DNA from: Paragonimus skrjabini miyazakii
Taxonomy: Eukaryota; Platyhelminthes; Trematoda; Plagiorchiida; Troglotrematidae
Assembly (NCBI GenBank): GCA_014338405.1
Contig: JTDE01001545.1
Span: 35,594-99,593, forward strand
DNA length: 64,000 nucleotides
Direction of reading: 5' to 3'
In this document: piece after piece, positions 47,357 to 58,706 of the stretch
How positions within the stretch are numbered: the first letter of the stretch is position 1
How the letters are laid out: each line of letters begins with the position of its first letter
The notes under the pieces: model-generated
The model's input: the letters and a program-made list of their open reading frames with translations, nothing else
What the model was told of the DNA's origin: nothing
The model's database searches: none
Position numbers and translations under genes: made by a program

Positions 47357-49765
47357 AGATCAATATATCAGTAGCTTGTGCTGATGCCTAACTAGTATAT
47401 AATCATGGAGAAAATTGCAGACCACAGCTAGAAAAAATAGAACGGGAACATACGGAATCTACTTACCAAAGACTGAAATGTCGTTATTCGAACAGTGAAC
47501 ACCATAGCGCTCACACCCGGCAAACAGATGACCTATCGGTAAGTGAAACAAGGCGGCATCAGCAGGCCAGCTTTCGTACGGCTTTCACTGCCCTCTCACA
47601 GCAATTACACTGCAAACGACCAGTCCAAAGAACGATGACATTCTCGCTTTGGAGCCACATCAACCGCTACTTGGTAAGTCTCCTGCTACGGACTGTTTGA
47701 GTCGCAAGAGCTCCAAACTAAGAGACGAGTCCGAGCCACATCATCTCAGTCGGACGTTGTCTCGATAAAAGTGCTGGGTTCGACAGGCGTCTAGCTGACG
47801 TAGTCGTTGATCCGTTTGATGGTCTAAGTTTGCGCGTATTTAGGGAGTAAATTAAGTAATCCGTTGGTATTTGCTACAGAATATCCGCTGCCAAACATCT
47901 TCGTTGTCTACTCGTCGGTGCCATCTGATGCTGACGATCAAACATACACATCGATGGTCACGAATCTGAAGGCAGTTCACGCATTCTATTCTATGAGGCC
48001 AGATTTTGTAAGCTTAAAGTAGCGCGAAATTGACCGCCAGGCTTCCAACCAATGCCCGCTTGTCACCAGAGATGCACTAGTTTGGAGAATGCTATTTTGG
48101 TCTTGAAGATAATAATATTTTTCCCTCTCACAGGTTCGCCACTTATTGTTACAGCCGATTAGGAGTACAAACCGGTCAACAGCTTCCATACTTTTGTTAT
48201 CCAACATGAGGTACAAGTAATCTCGTATTCAGAAGCACCATATCTTTTGAGGTACATTTGAAATACCTGACATGGCACAAACTATTGTGTGGCGTTGTCC
48301 GTGCTGCCATGTAACTATCTGAGAACAACCTGTCATCAGCATGGCTAGGACCATTTGATCTTTTACAAATTGAGGGGCTCACACCGGCATCTTCTGAGTA
48401 CCGCATAAAGTCTACCATCATTTTTTCTCTGAAAAAATGGAAAACAATCGCGAAAGAGAAAAATCAAGAAGTACGTCAGTTTTAATGCTGAACAATGACA
48501 CGCATCATATCTAAAGGCAGCGCTGGCTAAAACTAGTGTGTATGAGGCAGCCTGCTAGCGTTATCCAGCAATACGATTTCAACTCAAGCCTGCCGCCCAA
48601 ACGAGACTAGTTTTTACTGGGCGGTCAACCTTGTTGTTACTACCTCTGGTCAAAATAACTAAAGCAGGTCTACTTCTCAACCAAGTGAAAGCCGACAGAT
48701 TTGGGTAATAATCGTCTTCAGGAGTGACGTCAATGCAATCCGTTGGTGTGTAATGAAAAATAAATTCTCTCACGGAAGTGTTAGTTACAATTTGAAGTGG
48801 ACAACATATGTCGTGCCCACCAAGTGTATACGGTGTCAGTGTTAGGTTCGGCCTACGCTCTCGTTCTCAAAATTATTTCTGTGAGGAAACATTTACAATT
48901 TAACCTGCTTCACTCCTGCTGTCTATATTGCAAACGGTATGGGTTATGAACGGACGATACGCCGCGTTTTGCGTGTCCCATCAACATAACCGCTTTCACC
49001 AGGTATCCAGCTGGAAATGACATCCCAGAGAGGACTTTGCGGCTTGCAAGTAAAATACAATTGTCCCGTATATAGATTTTAAAGGCCTGTCCAATAGTGG
49101 GGTGAATTGTGAGATGTAACTGTAGTAATGAACTAACTGGGAGAAGACATGTTCACGAAGCGTGCTTGCCCGGAAACCGATTCGCATTTCCGTCTTGTCC
49201 GCCAATGCATCAAAAGACAAATTCACTGCAACATTTTCAATAGATGGTGGTGTGCATTTTGACAACAGAATTGATCAGCGTACTAATGCACACAGAGCGT
49301 GATGGCATCTTTTCGAACTGATCGGAACACTTATTTTTAAGGTGCACGCAAATGACATCACGTTCCTCGATGAAGCTAATTAACTAGGTTTTTTGAAGAG
49401 CTGGAAGCACGTCATACGTTCAGCGAAGAACAGAAACACACATTGACACACATAACTTTTCCACATTTCATGTCAGAGAGGCAAGCAGTTGTTGAAATAA
49501 TAAAACGCTTTTAAAATCCTGTCCGTTCCTATTCATTAAATTAAAAAGACGGCGGAAGTGAACTTGTACACCAATCTACAAACCAATATTACTTCAACAC
49601 ACAAACGACTGCGTACGATTTATGGGTCAGTATGCACAAGACAAATAAGCAGCCTGCACCATTGCCCCCATTTAGATCTGAAACCAATGAGTGGAGGGGC
49701 TGTCATCGTGGTCTCAAACGGGAGCATTAAGTTAATTCATTTTATACACGTTGAACATTACCCAT
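47357..49765. other. several minus-strand open frames, not assembled
   Basis: Minus-strand frames at 48996-49265, about 48579-48855, about 48256-48431 and 47986-48216 lie in a row, and some have plausible splice sites: an excellent TTTTTTCAG acceptor before 48431 and GTATTT after 48256. The frame at about 48579-48855 contains FHYTPTDCIDVTPEDDYYPN. Phases do not match across all of them and no family is recognisable. They may be a short-intron gene or chance. Confidence 0.2.
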
Positions 49766-49858
49766 AGTTGATCGCAGCTGTCGCGTTCCCATAGACATTT
49801 CAATCTCCCCTTCCTAAAAGAAGCATTAGACTCGAGTTTCGCTCTCATTATTCACAAG
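49766..49858 (-). mobile_element. reverse SINE fragment (tail plus half a hammerhead)
   Basis: On the minus strand it reads TAATGAGAGCGAAACTCGAG then TCTAATGCTTCTTTTAGG and the tail. GAAA and GTC are intact and helix II right strand is AGAGC, but the CTGATGA half is missing because the copy is cut in the helix II loop. It abuts the forward copy that follows, forming an inverted pair. Confidence 0.65.
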
Positions 49859-50150
49859 CAGAAGTGGTTGAGCGTTCACATATGATAATTTGGTCGTGCC
49901 TATTGTAAGGTCAGTGGCTCAACGGTAAACATGGTTGCTTCATGAACAGCGTGGCCGGAGTTCTATTTCCTACCGTGGCAAAAATATGCACTACTGATGA
50001 TCTCTAATGAGGGTGAAACTCGAATCTAGTGCTTCTTTTCGAAGGGGGCCGACTGGAAAGTTTACGGGAATGCGACAGTTGCAATCAACTGCGGGTAATG
50101 TTAAACTTGAAATGAACCAAATCTTCGACTATTCATCAATAATTCACCTT
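49859..50150 (+). mobile_element. forward hammerhead SINE with part of the upstream unit
   Basis: It begins with part of the upstream unit (GTTCACATATGATAATTTGG), then an A-box-like TGGCTCAACGG at 49915-49925, a weak B box at about 49957-49970, the hammerhead at 49989-50031 and the tail to about 50150, ending with GAACCAAATCTTCGACTATT. It is nearly full length compared with the other copies. Confidence 0.75.
49989..50031 (+). ncRNA. hammerhead ribozyme, second SINE copy
   Basis: Helix I is CACTA (49989-49993) with TAGTG (50027-50031), five perfect pairs. The core is CTGATGA (49994-50000) and GAAA is at 50015-50018. Helix II CTCT/AGGG keeps four pairs including one G-T wobble, but its closing G-C pair is now T-T. 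The cleavage triplet is ATC, still of the allowed NUH form. Helix III has a C-A mismatch. Activity is likely reduced. Confidence 0.6.
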
Positions 50151-51924
50151 AGTTGATTCTGATTCCGCAGTATTCAATGATGTGGCGTTCACTGCGTTCA
50201 GAAAACGTAATAGTTTAACTTTCAAGCAAACATTATCGAGTACGTGATATACAACCAAAACAGTTCTGAGATCCATTCGAGATAATTCGAAATGTGATAA
50301 GCAATTAAGGATGGTGATGTTCAGTTTTATTTAAACAACGAAAGCACGGAGTATTTCCATCGCTATCAACTTGACAAGAATTTACCTTCAGTTGGAAGAG
50401 AAATCCTTTACGGAATTGGTCAAAAAACCAATGTGAAGATATCATTGGATGAGTTGTCGAATGGTACAAAGGTCTATTTTTGTCACTCATGAACACAGCT
50501 AGACCATCAAGGATATTTATGAAAGTAAAGATGGAAGTGTTTATCGTAGCAGTGTTGTCTATAGAGCGCGATCTTAATAGTCCACCAGCAAGAAAGTCAA
50601 GCTAGAATAACCTTCAAAAGGTTGCGGTGCCTGTTAGCATCAATAATGGTAGTATAAAAACTGATCTGTGGACTTGTTTAGATTGGTCAGCGATCGACTT
50701 GTTTGGTCTGGATAGTTGATAAACTATCAAATCTTATGACAAAACATTGAATGCATTCTTATTATCATGTATCTAGCTGCCTATGTATGAAACTTTAAAG
50801 CCTCAGTGGAATAAGAGTCTGAAGGTATATAAGTAGGAGACTTATTTAACAAAAAAGTGTTACCTTCGTCAGGCTGTATTAGGGTTCCAATTTTGATGAA
50901 AAGTTTTGGGACTTACTAGGTTGCTAAATGAAGAGCGGTGCTAAGATCTGCGGTTTCTTATTAAAGTTGAAAATTCCTGAAGACGAGGATGGATTTAGGT
51001 ATGATATACAAAAAGATACAATCAGTTTTCAACCCACAGCAAAACGGATGAAGTAGACATTTCTAGTTAACACAGCACGCCAACATAGTCTTATACAGGT
51101 CGGACCAAATGTAACAGACATGTAACCTACTTTGCAGGTTTGCTCACAATAAATGTCCTTCGGATTTATTGGAAGCCAGAAACTCTTCGAAGACACCTTC
51201 ATATACGAGGTGTTCACCTGTTTGTTAGACAAAGTTATAACGTGCTATTTTTCATTCGGTTTATATGAAAGGTGTCACCGCTTACAAAACTGATCAGTCA
51301 TTGTATCACCTCAGTGATTACCAATGGCATTTAGCATAGATTTTTTCTAGGTGTACCGAGGACTGAGTGCACACTGTGAGCCAAATAAGCTTTTTCCGTG
51401 AATGATCTGTCACCTGCTTGCGGTCGGTTTTAATCACTAATCTTCTGCAACATTTCTATATTGATTGTGCCTACATACGAGCTTTTAATAAGCTCTCGTT
51501 GCGAAATGAAGGTCTATCTCCGGGCTTCATTTGCATTATTGCCTAAACTCACAAGTCCACTAAAACCAAAATATGTTCATTGGGTGGAAGATCAACATAA
51601 TTGGTTGAAGTCTAAAAGCATTCGATGTTTCTGGTTTGTAACAGACCTGTAGTCTGTAAGTATCTGAAAAGTGGGGTACATAAACAAAATTTGAAATTCA
51701 CGTTTCAGTCTGATCACAAACCACACCTGATCACAACCTTTGCATTCAGATAAGCCTGTCGGCTAACCCACTTCGAAAAGAAGAATTTGATTTGGGTTGT
51801 CAGAACTAATCATTGGTGTCTATCCTCTTCCGTACCGGACTGTGCACGTTTTTGGGAATGGTCGCGCAAAACAGAAAAAGTTTCAAACAAGGTTATAGTT
51901 TTAGATTTGAATAGGATTTTTCGC

Positions 51925-52090
51925 TCACAATTACTGTGAGCGGTAACGGTGTTGGTAACGTGCAAGTCTTGTACACGGATCACTGTAAATTTCGGTCCGA
52001 ATAAAGATATGCACCACTGATGAGCTCTAATGAGTAAAGCTCGCGTCCAGTGTTTCCATTCGAACTGCGACAGCCGGAAGGTTTATGTAG
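51925..52090 (+). mobile_element. diverged forward SINE copy, broken hammerhead
   Basis: CTGATGAGCTCTAATGAG at 52017-52034 keeps the left half of the ribozyme exactly, but CGAAAC has become TAAAGC, so the catalytic G and A are lost. CGTCCAGTG follows. The 5' head and the tail are recognisable but eroded. Confidence 0.6.
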
Positions 52091-55000
52091 ATGTGAAGGT
52101 ATCGAGCAAGTCTCTGTTGGGTTTAACGTGGAATAATTTCGATTTCTGGACTACAGTTAACAAGCTGTACTGCCTCATTGTCCTGGAGAAATGGTTTCAA
52201 CTGCTACACCTTTTTTAGGTAACGATTATGAACATTTGTTAAAGATGTGCGATTAACCGTCGTTGGTTACTCTTTGTTCAGTTGTACTCTAGAGTGACTG
52301 TTGATTACTCATCAATGCCAAAATATTGTTTCTTTCAGACAATTGTTATTTTGTGCTAGTTTTTAAAGCCACGCGATTATCGTGTTTTGTACTCACGGTT
52401 CTTTATTTTGGGTACCACACCTAACACACGACCTCTGAAAGAAGAAAACTTGTACTTTTCGCCGTCTGCTGGCTGAATAAACCGTGCTACTGAATAGCTG
52501 CTCAGTGTTCCTCCCCAGTACGTTAATTCTATCACGGAGGTTATGCTCTCTCCTTCAACATTATTCCACTCCCAAGCCGCTGATTATTGCCAGGAATGCA
52601 CCTGTTTTGTGTAGTAGATACAAACTACCAACGAGCTTCCCCATTTGGTCTTTCGCTGAAATCCTTCACTTACCCACTGTACTGTTTTCTGTTGTATCCG
52701 TTTTACGATCCATCAGAACTTTCCAAGTTAAAATATTCATTGTATCTATTGCAAAATTTGTACACAGTTGATGGACTGCTTTTGCAATTTACAGAACAAT
52801 AGTGTACGTTTTTATTATGGAATATGTTCACCACAAATAGCTTTCCGACAGTGGTTTATTGAGGTATACTTCAAATAGGCTTAGCCAATGGAATAACCGC
52901 TTTTCTGAAACGTTAGGGGATGAATGACGTGTTCTTTTGCAAACTTTGAACGTTGCTTTCAACAACTGCGTTTGTTCAGAAATAGCTTGATTCTCACTGA
53001 CGCTTGCTTAAACCAGTTAGGAATAGTCGTTCTTGCAAGTAATCTGCATGCAGTTGATCAAGTTACATCTTGCATCCTCTGAAAATGAATGATTTTTTAT
53101 AACGCGACAAACTGTTTGAAAGTGACCGGGTTTCTTTTCGAAAGGCGTTAAGAACATAGAAGCTTTTAGTGTACATGGATAATCTGTATGAGGATTCCGA
53201 GAGCTTAAATTTGATGAACCAGAATACCAATAGCTTTTACACAGAAAACTGGGTTATAGCTGAGAGCACGTTTTACATAGTAATAACTAATATAATTTTA
53301 TCTCTAACGAGCATATCGTTGTAATTTGTTCTGTTTCCTGACAAAGTCTGGTATAAAGTTGATACATTGGTAGAAAAACACGTGAAATCAAAAAGAGTCG
53401 CCAGAATTCTACTTAAATGTTGGTTATATTTAAAATTCTACTTAAAACCCTGCCTACTTAAAACAGTAATCTATTGTGTCTGTAGTTTTCCGTGGTAGTT
53501 TTGCATGATTTTTCTGCCTACTAGGCAAAATTGAATTGATATCCAATAATTTTCCGCCAGCACATTATTTAACAATCACATTTTTCGTGGTAAACTGGAG
53601 TTAATACCTCTGGATCTCATATAAGAGAGCTGTAAAATGTTCAGTAGCGTCAGTGTTTTCAAGACAAACAACGTGAAATTGAGCCCCTGTCTTCTGTGCG
53701 ATATAACACGTTTGTTGGAACTTTGTTGAACGTTATACTCTCGGGCTATGTGAATGGTTGTGTCTGAATCTGGTACTATTAAGTATTCTCCTTATTAAAG
53801 TACTTTTACGTTTAACAGATATTAAGACATAGTTATATTTAGCAGTAAACATGGAAAAAGCAGTTTATATATTTTTTAGCACCTTACTCACTAGCAGATG
53901 ATTTGGCCCAACCTACGGACGGTAGTAAAAGAAAAGTCGTACACACACCGGAGCTGATATGAAACTCTTATCTTGGTCGGTGATCCTTTCACATAAAAAT
54001 CTCCTCTGTCAGGATTAGAAGGTTTTGCGGTCCCAAAAGTTTACAAATGGCATCTTCCTTGACGTAACACAAACGAATCGAGGATGTTTTCTTCCGATTA
54101 TACTTCCGATTAACTTATGCATACCGAAGTTAAAACCCAAGGAGTAGCCTGCTTGTTCTTACCAAGGTTTTAGGTCACTGGAACATCTATATGCATGCTG
54201 ATGTCGACAACCGGGGAGCTGAAAAATAGGAATCGACTTGGTGACAACAACATGAATTAGGACACGCAAACCCTGTGAACTGTAATCTAATATCTGATTT
54301 CGCAACCAAAACTAGCCGAGACAAACATCGACCAAATTATTTCGTGTCGCGTTATGAGGATACTGTTGGAAGCAAACACAACACGCCCGCTGAACACTGT
54401 TGAAGAGGTTGTTGAAATCTCCTAGTGCGTGAAAATGTTTGCACTCAGTCGCCAAAGGCGATTTGAAAATGACGAAGAGAGCAGATAACGCGTGACTGAT
54501 TGTTTAAATAACCACGTTTGCAGGACGCTTTATGATAAATTAGAAATGCAAAATTTTATTTGTCTCGTGAAGTATTCAACAGACGAGAAAATGATTTTCC
54601 ATTATTCCGTGGATTGCCTTTTTGAGGAAGGATGGACAGTGATTTTGACTGAATAACAACGAACAGAAATTCCGTTGTTGACCACCTCAATCCTTAACCA
54701 ATAGTTATCATAGTTTAAAGAGTTGCGACCGTTTTAAACGTGATAAGTTTTTATTAAAACTGTTGCAGTCTTAGTTGAAGTAATTTCTTTTCTACCGAAC
54801 CTCTTTGTTTGTGAGTGTGCCAGTTTTATATTTTACTTGAGAATTCCACTATATTTACTTCCAAATGAATTTTTTATCACAGCATATTCTCTTCAAGCTA
54901 TTAATTCACCTACTGGATATGTTTTTCAGTAATTAACGTTTCTAACAAGTCTACGTGAAATAATTTGATTCTAAGATCTTTTAATGGTCACGAAAACCTG

Positions 55001-55465
55001 CAATTAAGTCTAGGTGGTTCTCAGCACAAATAACTGCTCAGTTATCTCAATTATATTTTCCCCAGTTTTATTGCAAGCATACACTATGTGTAGGAAAACG
55101 ATTACTTATTTTTGTAACTTTGGATGACAGTCAATTTTTTGCGAAGCCTTCAGACATTCAGCAGAAATTAAGCACAAGATTTCGAACAAAGATTAGGCAG
55201 GTCCGTTGCCATAACTGAACAGGAAATGAGTTACTTGTTTGGGTTTATTTTCTGCACCTGATAGGTACGATTGAAGCAGGTGGATTATTGGACAACAAAT
55301 CTTTTTGGTACATTTCAGCAATCTGTCATAGTTGTGAAAAAGTTCTGACGGGTGGTGGCTGGTAAATCTAAACGTGTAAGTGTGTGTAAGCTCAGACATT
55401 TAGGAAAGACAGTGGAACAGGAAGTAGAAAACAAGAGTAGCTGGAAAGCGTAGAAATACTAAAAA
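52091..55465. other. no supported gene
   Basis: AT-rich sequence with frames under 100 codons. Short direct repeats (TTCTACTTAAA near 53405 and 53440; CTTCCGATTA near 54092 and 54104) are the only structure noted. Confidence 0.35.
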
Positions 55466-55623
55466 TGTCGAACGTTACTGATGAGTAGTCCGGGATTTGA
55501 TTTATTTCAAGTTGAACATCAACCACAACTGATTGCAGCTGTCGCATCCCCATAGACTTTCCAGTCAGCCCGTTTCGAAAAGAAGCACTAGACTCGAGTT
55601 TTGCTCTCATTACAGCTCGTCAG
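55466..55623 (-). mobile_element. reverse SINE fragment cut at the ribozyme core
   Basis: On the minus strand it starts exactly at CTGACGA (55617-55623), then GCTGTAATGAGAGC, AAAA in place of GAAA, CTCGAGTCTAGTGCTTC and the whole tail to the 3' end with CAAATCCCGGACTACTCATC. Helix I left strand and everything upstream are missing. The single G-to-A change in the core would abolish cleavage. Confidence 0.7.
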
Positions 55624-55695
55624 GGGCCGACTGGGAAGTCTATGGGAATACGAAAGCCGCGATCAATTATGGGTGATTTTCAACTTGGAATAGAA
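55624..55695 (+). mobile_element. forward SINE tail fragment abutting the reverse copy
   Basis: GGGCCGACTGGGAAGTCTAT through GGGTGATTTTCAACTTGGA matches the SINE tail. It adjoins the reverse copy directly, so the pair forms a long imperfect palindrome with the ribozyme half in the loop. Confidence 0.65.
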
Positions 55696-55989
55696 CGTTG
55701 TTTATTTTCGGTCCATTAACTGGAACTTACTTTGTATTTGCTTCCGCAATCTAAATCATGTTTAGTGATGTGGGCCATAATGCATTCCTTCACTATAGCG
55801 ATCTTCCATGTCAGTGAATGAAGCTATGGTGAAAAATCAAACAGGGTAAATGGTCTGAGTGGGCTTCTTGCGGAGGACAGAAATACTTTACAACGGAGGA
55901 AAACGGCGCGTGTCTTAAGTTAATGGAACAATACACCTAGACCCCGGCAACTCACTCGTTACGTCTAACATTATTTATGAAGTCAGTTG

Positions 55990-56275
55990 CAAGGGCGAAG
56001 TCAAGAACATCGGTCGAACATTGAGAACGCTTTAGACACGTGTCTCACAGCTCACTCTAAAATGGCTATTGAACAAGAAACCTGCACCGCCAAATCTTTT
56101 ACTACACAACACTTGAAAGAAACGCGACATGTAATTCGAGTAGAGAGAGGTTTTCATGTGTTATATCTCCCAACCAACAAGCATATCTTGTCTTTTACTG
56201 AGACCGTTGTAATACACTGTTACAAAGCCCTCTTTCTGTGTACAGAAGCAAGCGGTAGTCAGCCTGTCACTACCA
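55990..56275 (+). pseudogene. probable Penelope-like GIY-YIG C-terminal remnant
   Basis: An open frame to 56322 contains KSFTTQHLKETRHVIRVERG and FHVLYLPTNKHILSFTETVV. This fits the PLE pattern of a Ser/Thr-rich stretch, xHLxETGH, a charged aromatic FxVLY, then a RILxFAEAL-like helix and a Cys near the end (LFLCTE). The sequence is far from the copies at 1-366 and 25480-25800, so it would be a third family. The catalytic YIG part is not clear (GRSQEHR may be its remnant). Confidence 0.45.
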
Positions 56276-56617
56276 TGATGATAAGAGTTTGTAGTCATGA
56301 ATTTATGTTGTTCGTTAAGTAACTGGTATTAAGATTTACACGCTTTAATTATGCTGCTTACATAAGTTCGCTTCTTTTTTCTGTTTTAAGCTTACTCTTA
56401 TGCTAGCCATTAGCTACTGTTTATTTTTGCGAGCGTCACTATCAGACCGAAATTGTTTGCGTTGATAGTCACTTACTTTATTGTGTTAAAACTTGAATCT
56501 TTTAGTTTTTAACACGTGACGGCACATTTGAACGTGACTAGTTCCGTGTGCTACTCTTATTGCAGTCCATGACTCATTGTTGTTTAATGCTTATTTGAAC
56601 TGATCTGTACCTTTTGA

Positions 56618-56844
56618 TAATAGTCCGTGTATCGTAACCGATGAGATCGGTCGAAATGTCTCTGCAGAGTACACTTTACACAATCTTGGTTGCCCGTCCT
56701 AAGTTCATCTGGGGACAACGTTGCTACTAAAACTTCTACGGGTCGATCTGTTAGACGTAATGCACACGTTAATTCTAGTGGTGACCTTGGTGGACATGGG
56801 TTTGCTGGCTGAATACTGTCGTTTTCTGACCTACGCCGGATCAT
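56618..56844 (-). CDS. possible exon, unassigned
   Basis: From ATG at 56844 the minus strand is open to CAAAAG followed by GTACAG at 56617, ending in phase 0. It encodes 75 residues with LELTCALRLTDRPVEVLVAT and CTLQRHFDRSHRLRYTDYY. No known domain and no partner exon was found. Confidence 0.2.
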
Positions 56845-57417
56845 TTTACATCATTATAACCAATTCCAAGCAAATGATTTGAGGTGGATTATCCAAATCA
56901 GCAAACCAATTTTACTAGGTTATTTATGACAAATGAAAGTCGAGGTTGAACCGGAGGAAGACATACTGACAGTGATTTTCAAGAGGGCACATCCTGCAAT
57001 TTGTCGGCCATTATAAATGAGGAAATGTGTCGTTTCACTTCGGACCAACCCAAAACGGAATAGCGCCGTAACTACTCATTCTTTCCAGTAATGAAATGAA
57101 ACGAACGTCGAGCAGGCCTAAGTAAATTAATTCACTTGCTAGTGACGCACGTTGATGATCTCAGTATAGTTTTTCCTGCTATATCTATTGGATCGGATTT
57201 TCGTTTGTTTCGTAGAATTGGAGAGTTAGACCCTTGTATATATCTTGTTAGAACAAATTCAATAATCGTATCCATTCTTGTGAAGTTGTAACCTATTATT
57301 TAATGCTTGTTCAAGCCTTACCTAAATTCATTGACCCAATTCTTTGACTCTCCGATTTCTGTTTTTATTGAGTACACATGTTATAATGTTCATAATCATC
57401 CCATACTACCCTTTCAG

Positions 57418-57481
57418 TTAGAGAAAAATATTTTCGTAAGCCATCTTCAAACAACTCTGTCCAGTTTGTATGCGAGTAAGG
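57418..57481 (+). CDS. possible short exon
   Basis: It has a strong acceptor (CTACCCTTTCAG) and a strong donor (GTGAGT at 57482), with LEKNIFVSHLQTTLSSLYAS between, leaving one G. The next candidate at 57842 starts with two bases, so the phases agree. Confidence 0.25.
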
Positions 57482-57841
57482 GTGAGTAATTGAAACTGGT
57501 TGATAATTAAACGAGGGTATACTTGACAGTATTACTAATGATTGGCGTATTTTCCTCATTAAAAAACGGGACTACGTGAAATGCTTAATGTGGAGATACG
57601 TAAGGAGCTTAAATCACCATTATCTGCTCGAATGAAACAGGGAACATTAGCATGGAACAATTTAAAATTGAAATTCGTCTACTCAAGTTTAGAAGTTACA
57701 AAATGACCGACTGATTTTTCACGTGAACCACCAGTAGGTATGCTGTTGTGCTGTCTGCCTTGTTGCAGTTCCTGTCAACACCACTGGTTTATTTAGCAGT
57801 CAGCTTGTGCAGACTCATATAATCAGGAATAGATTTTGTAG

Positions 57842-58248
57842 CGATGCCTAATTTTGGGTGCAATACCAATAGCCCAAACTCAGAGGTAAATTTAGATCTT
57901 ACTAGTGCTGTGAGCCAAGAATGCGGCTGGCGCAGGGACGATTATTCACGAAACCAACAAAAAGGTTACGCGTTTTATCAAGACAACAAACAAAAACACT
58001 CATCTGCGCACGGTACTAAGCCCAGACTGTCAAGGCTGCCACGGACGTCACTGCTCACTTCCTTTACGTTCCCTTACGTACCAAAAACCATTTCATATCA
58101 TAGTGTGCTCCGATGTTTCTTGTATTTTTCCAGCGGCTACTCTACTGTTAAAATGTATGTTCTTGTCACACAAATGAATAGCAGTGGTGTGAGTAGTATG
58201 GCGCGATCGCTTCTTCTCACTGCACTAATATATATCAGATGCGAATAA
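57842..58248 (+). CDS. possible terminal exon, Ser-rich
   Basis: After TTTTGTAG the frame MPNFGCNTNSPNSEVNLDLT continues 134 codons to a TAA at 58246. Its N-terminal half (RRDDYSRNQQKGYAFYQDNK) is polar and Ser-rich like the gene at 2970-14761; the C-terminal half is not. GTAAAT at 57883 is an alternative donor that would leave a 41-base exon. About one open frame of this size is expected by chance in the window. Confidence 0.25.
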
Positions 58249-58400
58249 CAGAACCATTGTTGTGCTAACATTTGATGGTTATCATTCGAGGCAAGCCGAC
58301 ATTCACTATTTCATGTATTACGTGTTTTAGGACGGTTAATATAATCATATAATCATATATACCCATAAAGGCTTGCGAAATTGAATCGATTCTCAGTGAA

Positions 58401-58706
58401 ATGCAGACGTTTCAGAGGATATTCAATTCATGCCTGCAGAATACTCCACACGCCACACCACATCCACCGACACACCTCCTCCCACTAAACAGTGGTGGAT
58501 TTGTGAGGTGTCACCCGTTGAACTTGAATAATGGAATACGCAGGGTACTTTACAGACAAAAGTGTTTCACAGTTAAAGTCTGTTCACACTGGAACGCATT
58601 GCCAAACCCTATGGTCACCACTGAGCTGGTTGAGAGTTTGAAACCCTTATCCGAAACCATTATTCGACACATACGCGAGAAACAATCAGCGCCACAAGTT
58701 TCCTAA
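58401..58706 (+). pseudogene. CR1-like non-LTR retrotransposon, extreme C-terminus
   Basis: The open frame ends with GIRRVLYRQKCFTVKVCSHW then NALPNPMVTTELVESLKPL. This is the conserved end of CR1/L2-type polyproteins (R-x-x-F-x-x-R-V-x-x-x-WNxLP, then V and a Ser/Leu-x-x-FK-like helix). There is no reverse transcriptase upstream, so this is a 5'-truncated 3' end, probably an old insertion. The frame itself is uninterrupted over about 100 codons. Confidence 0.55.
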
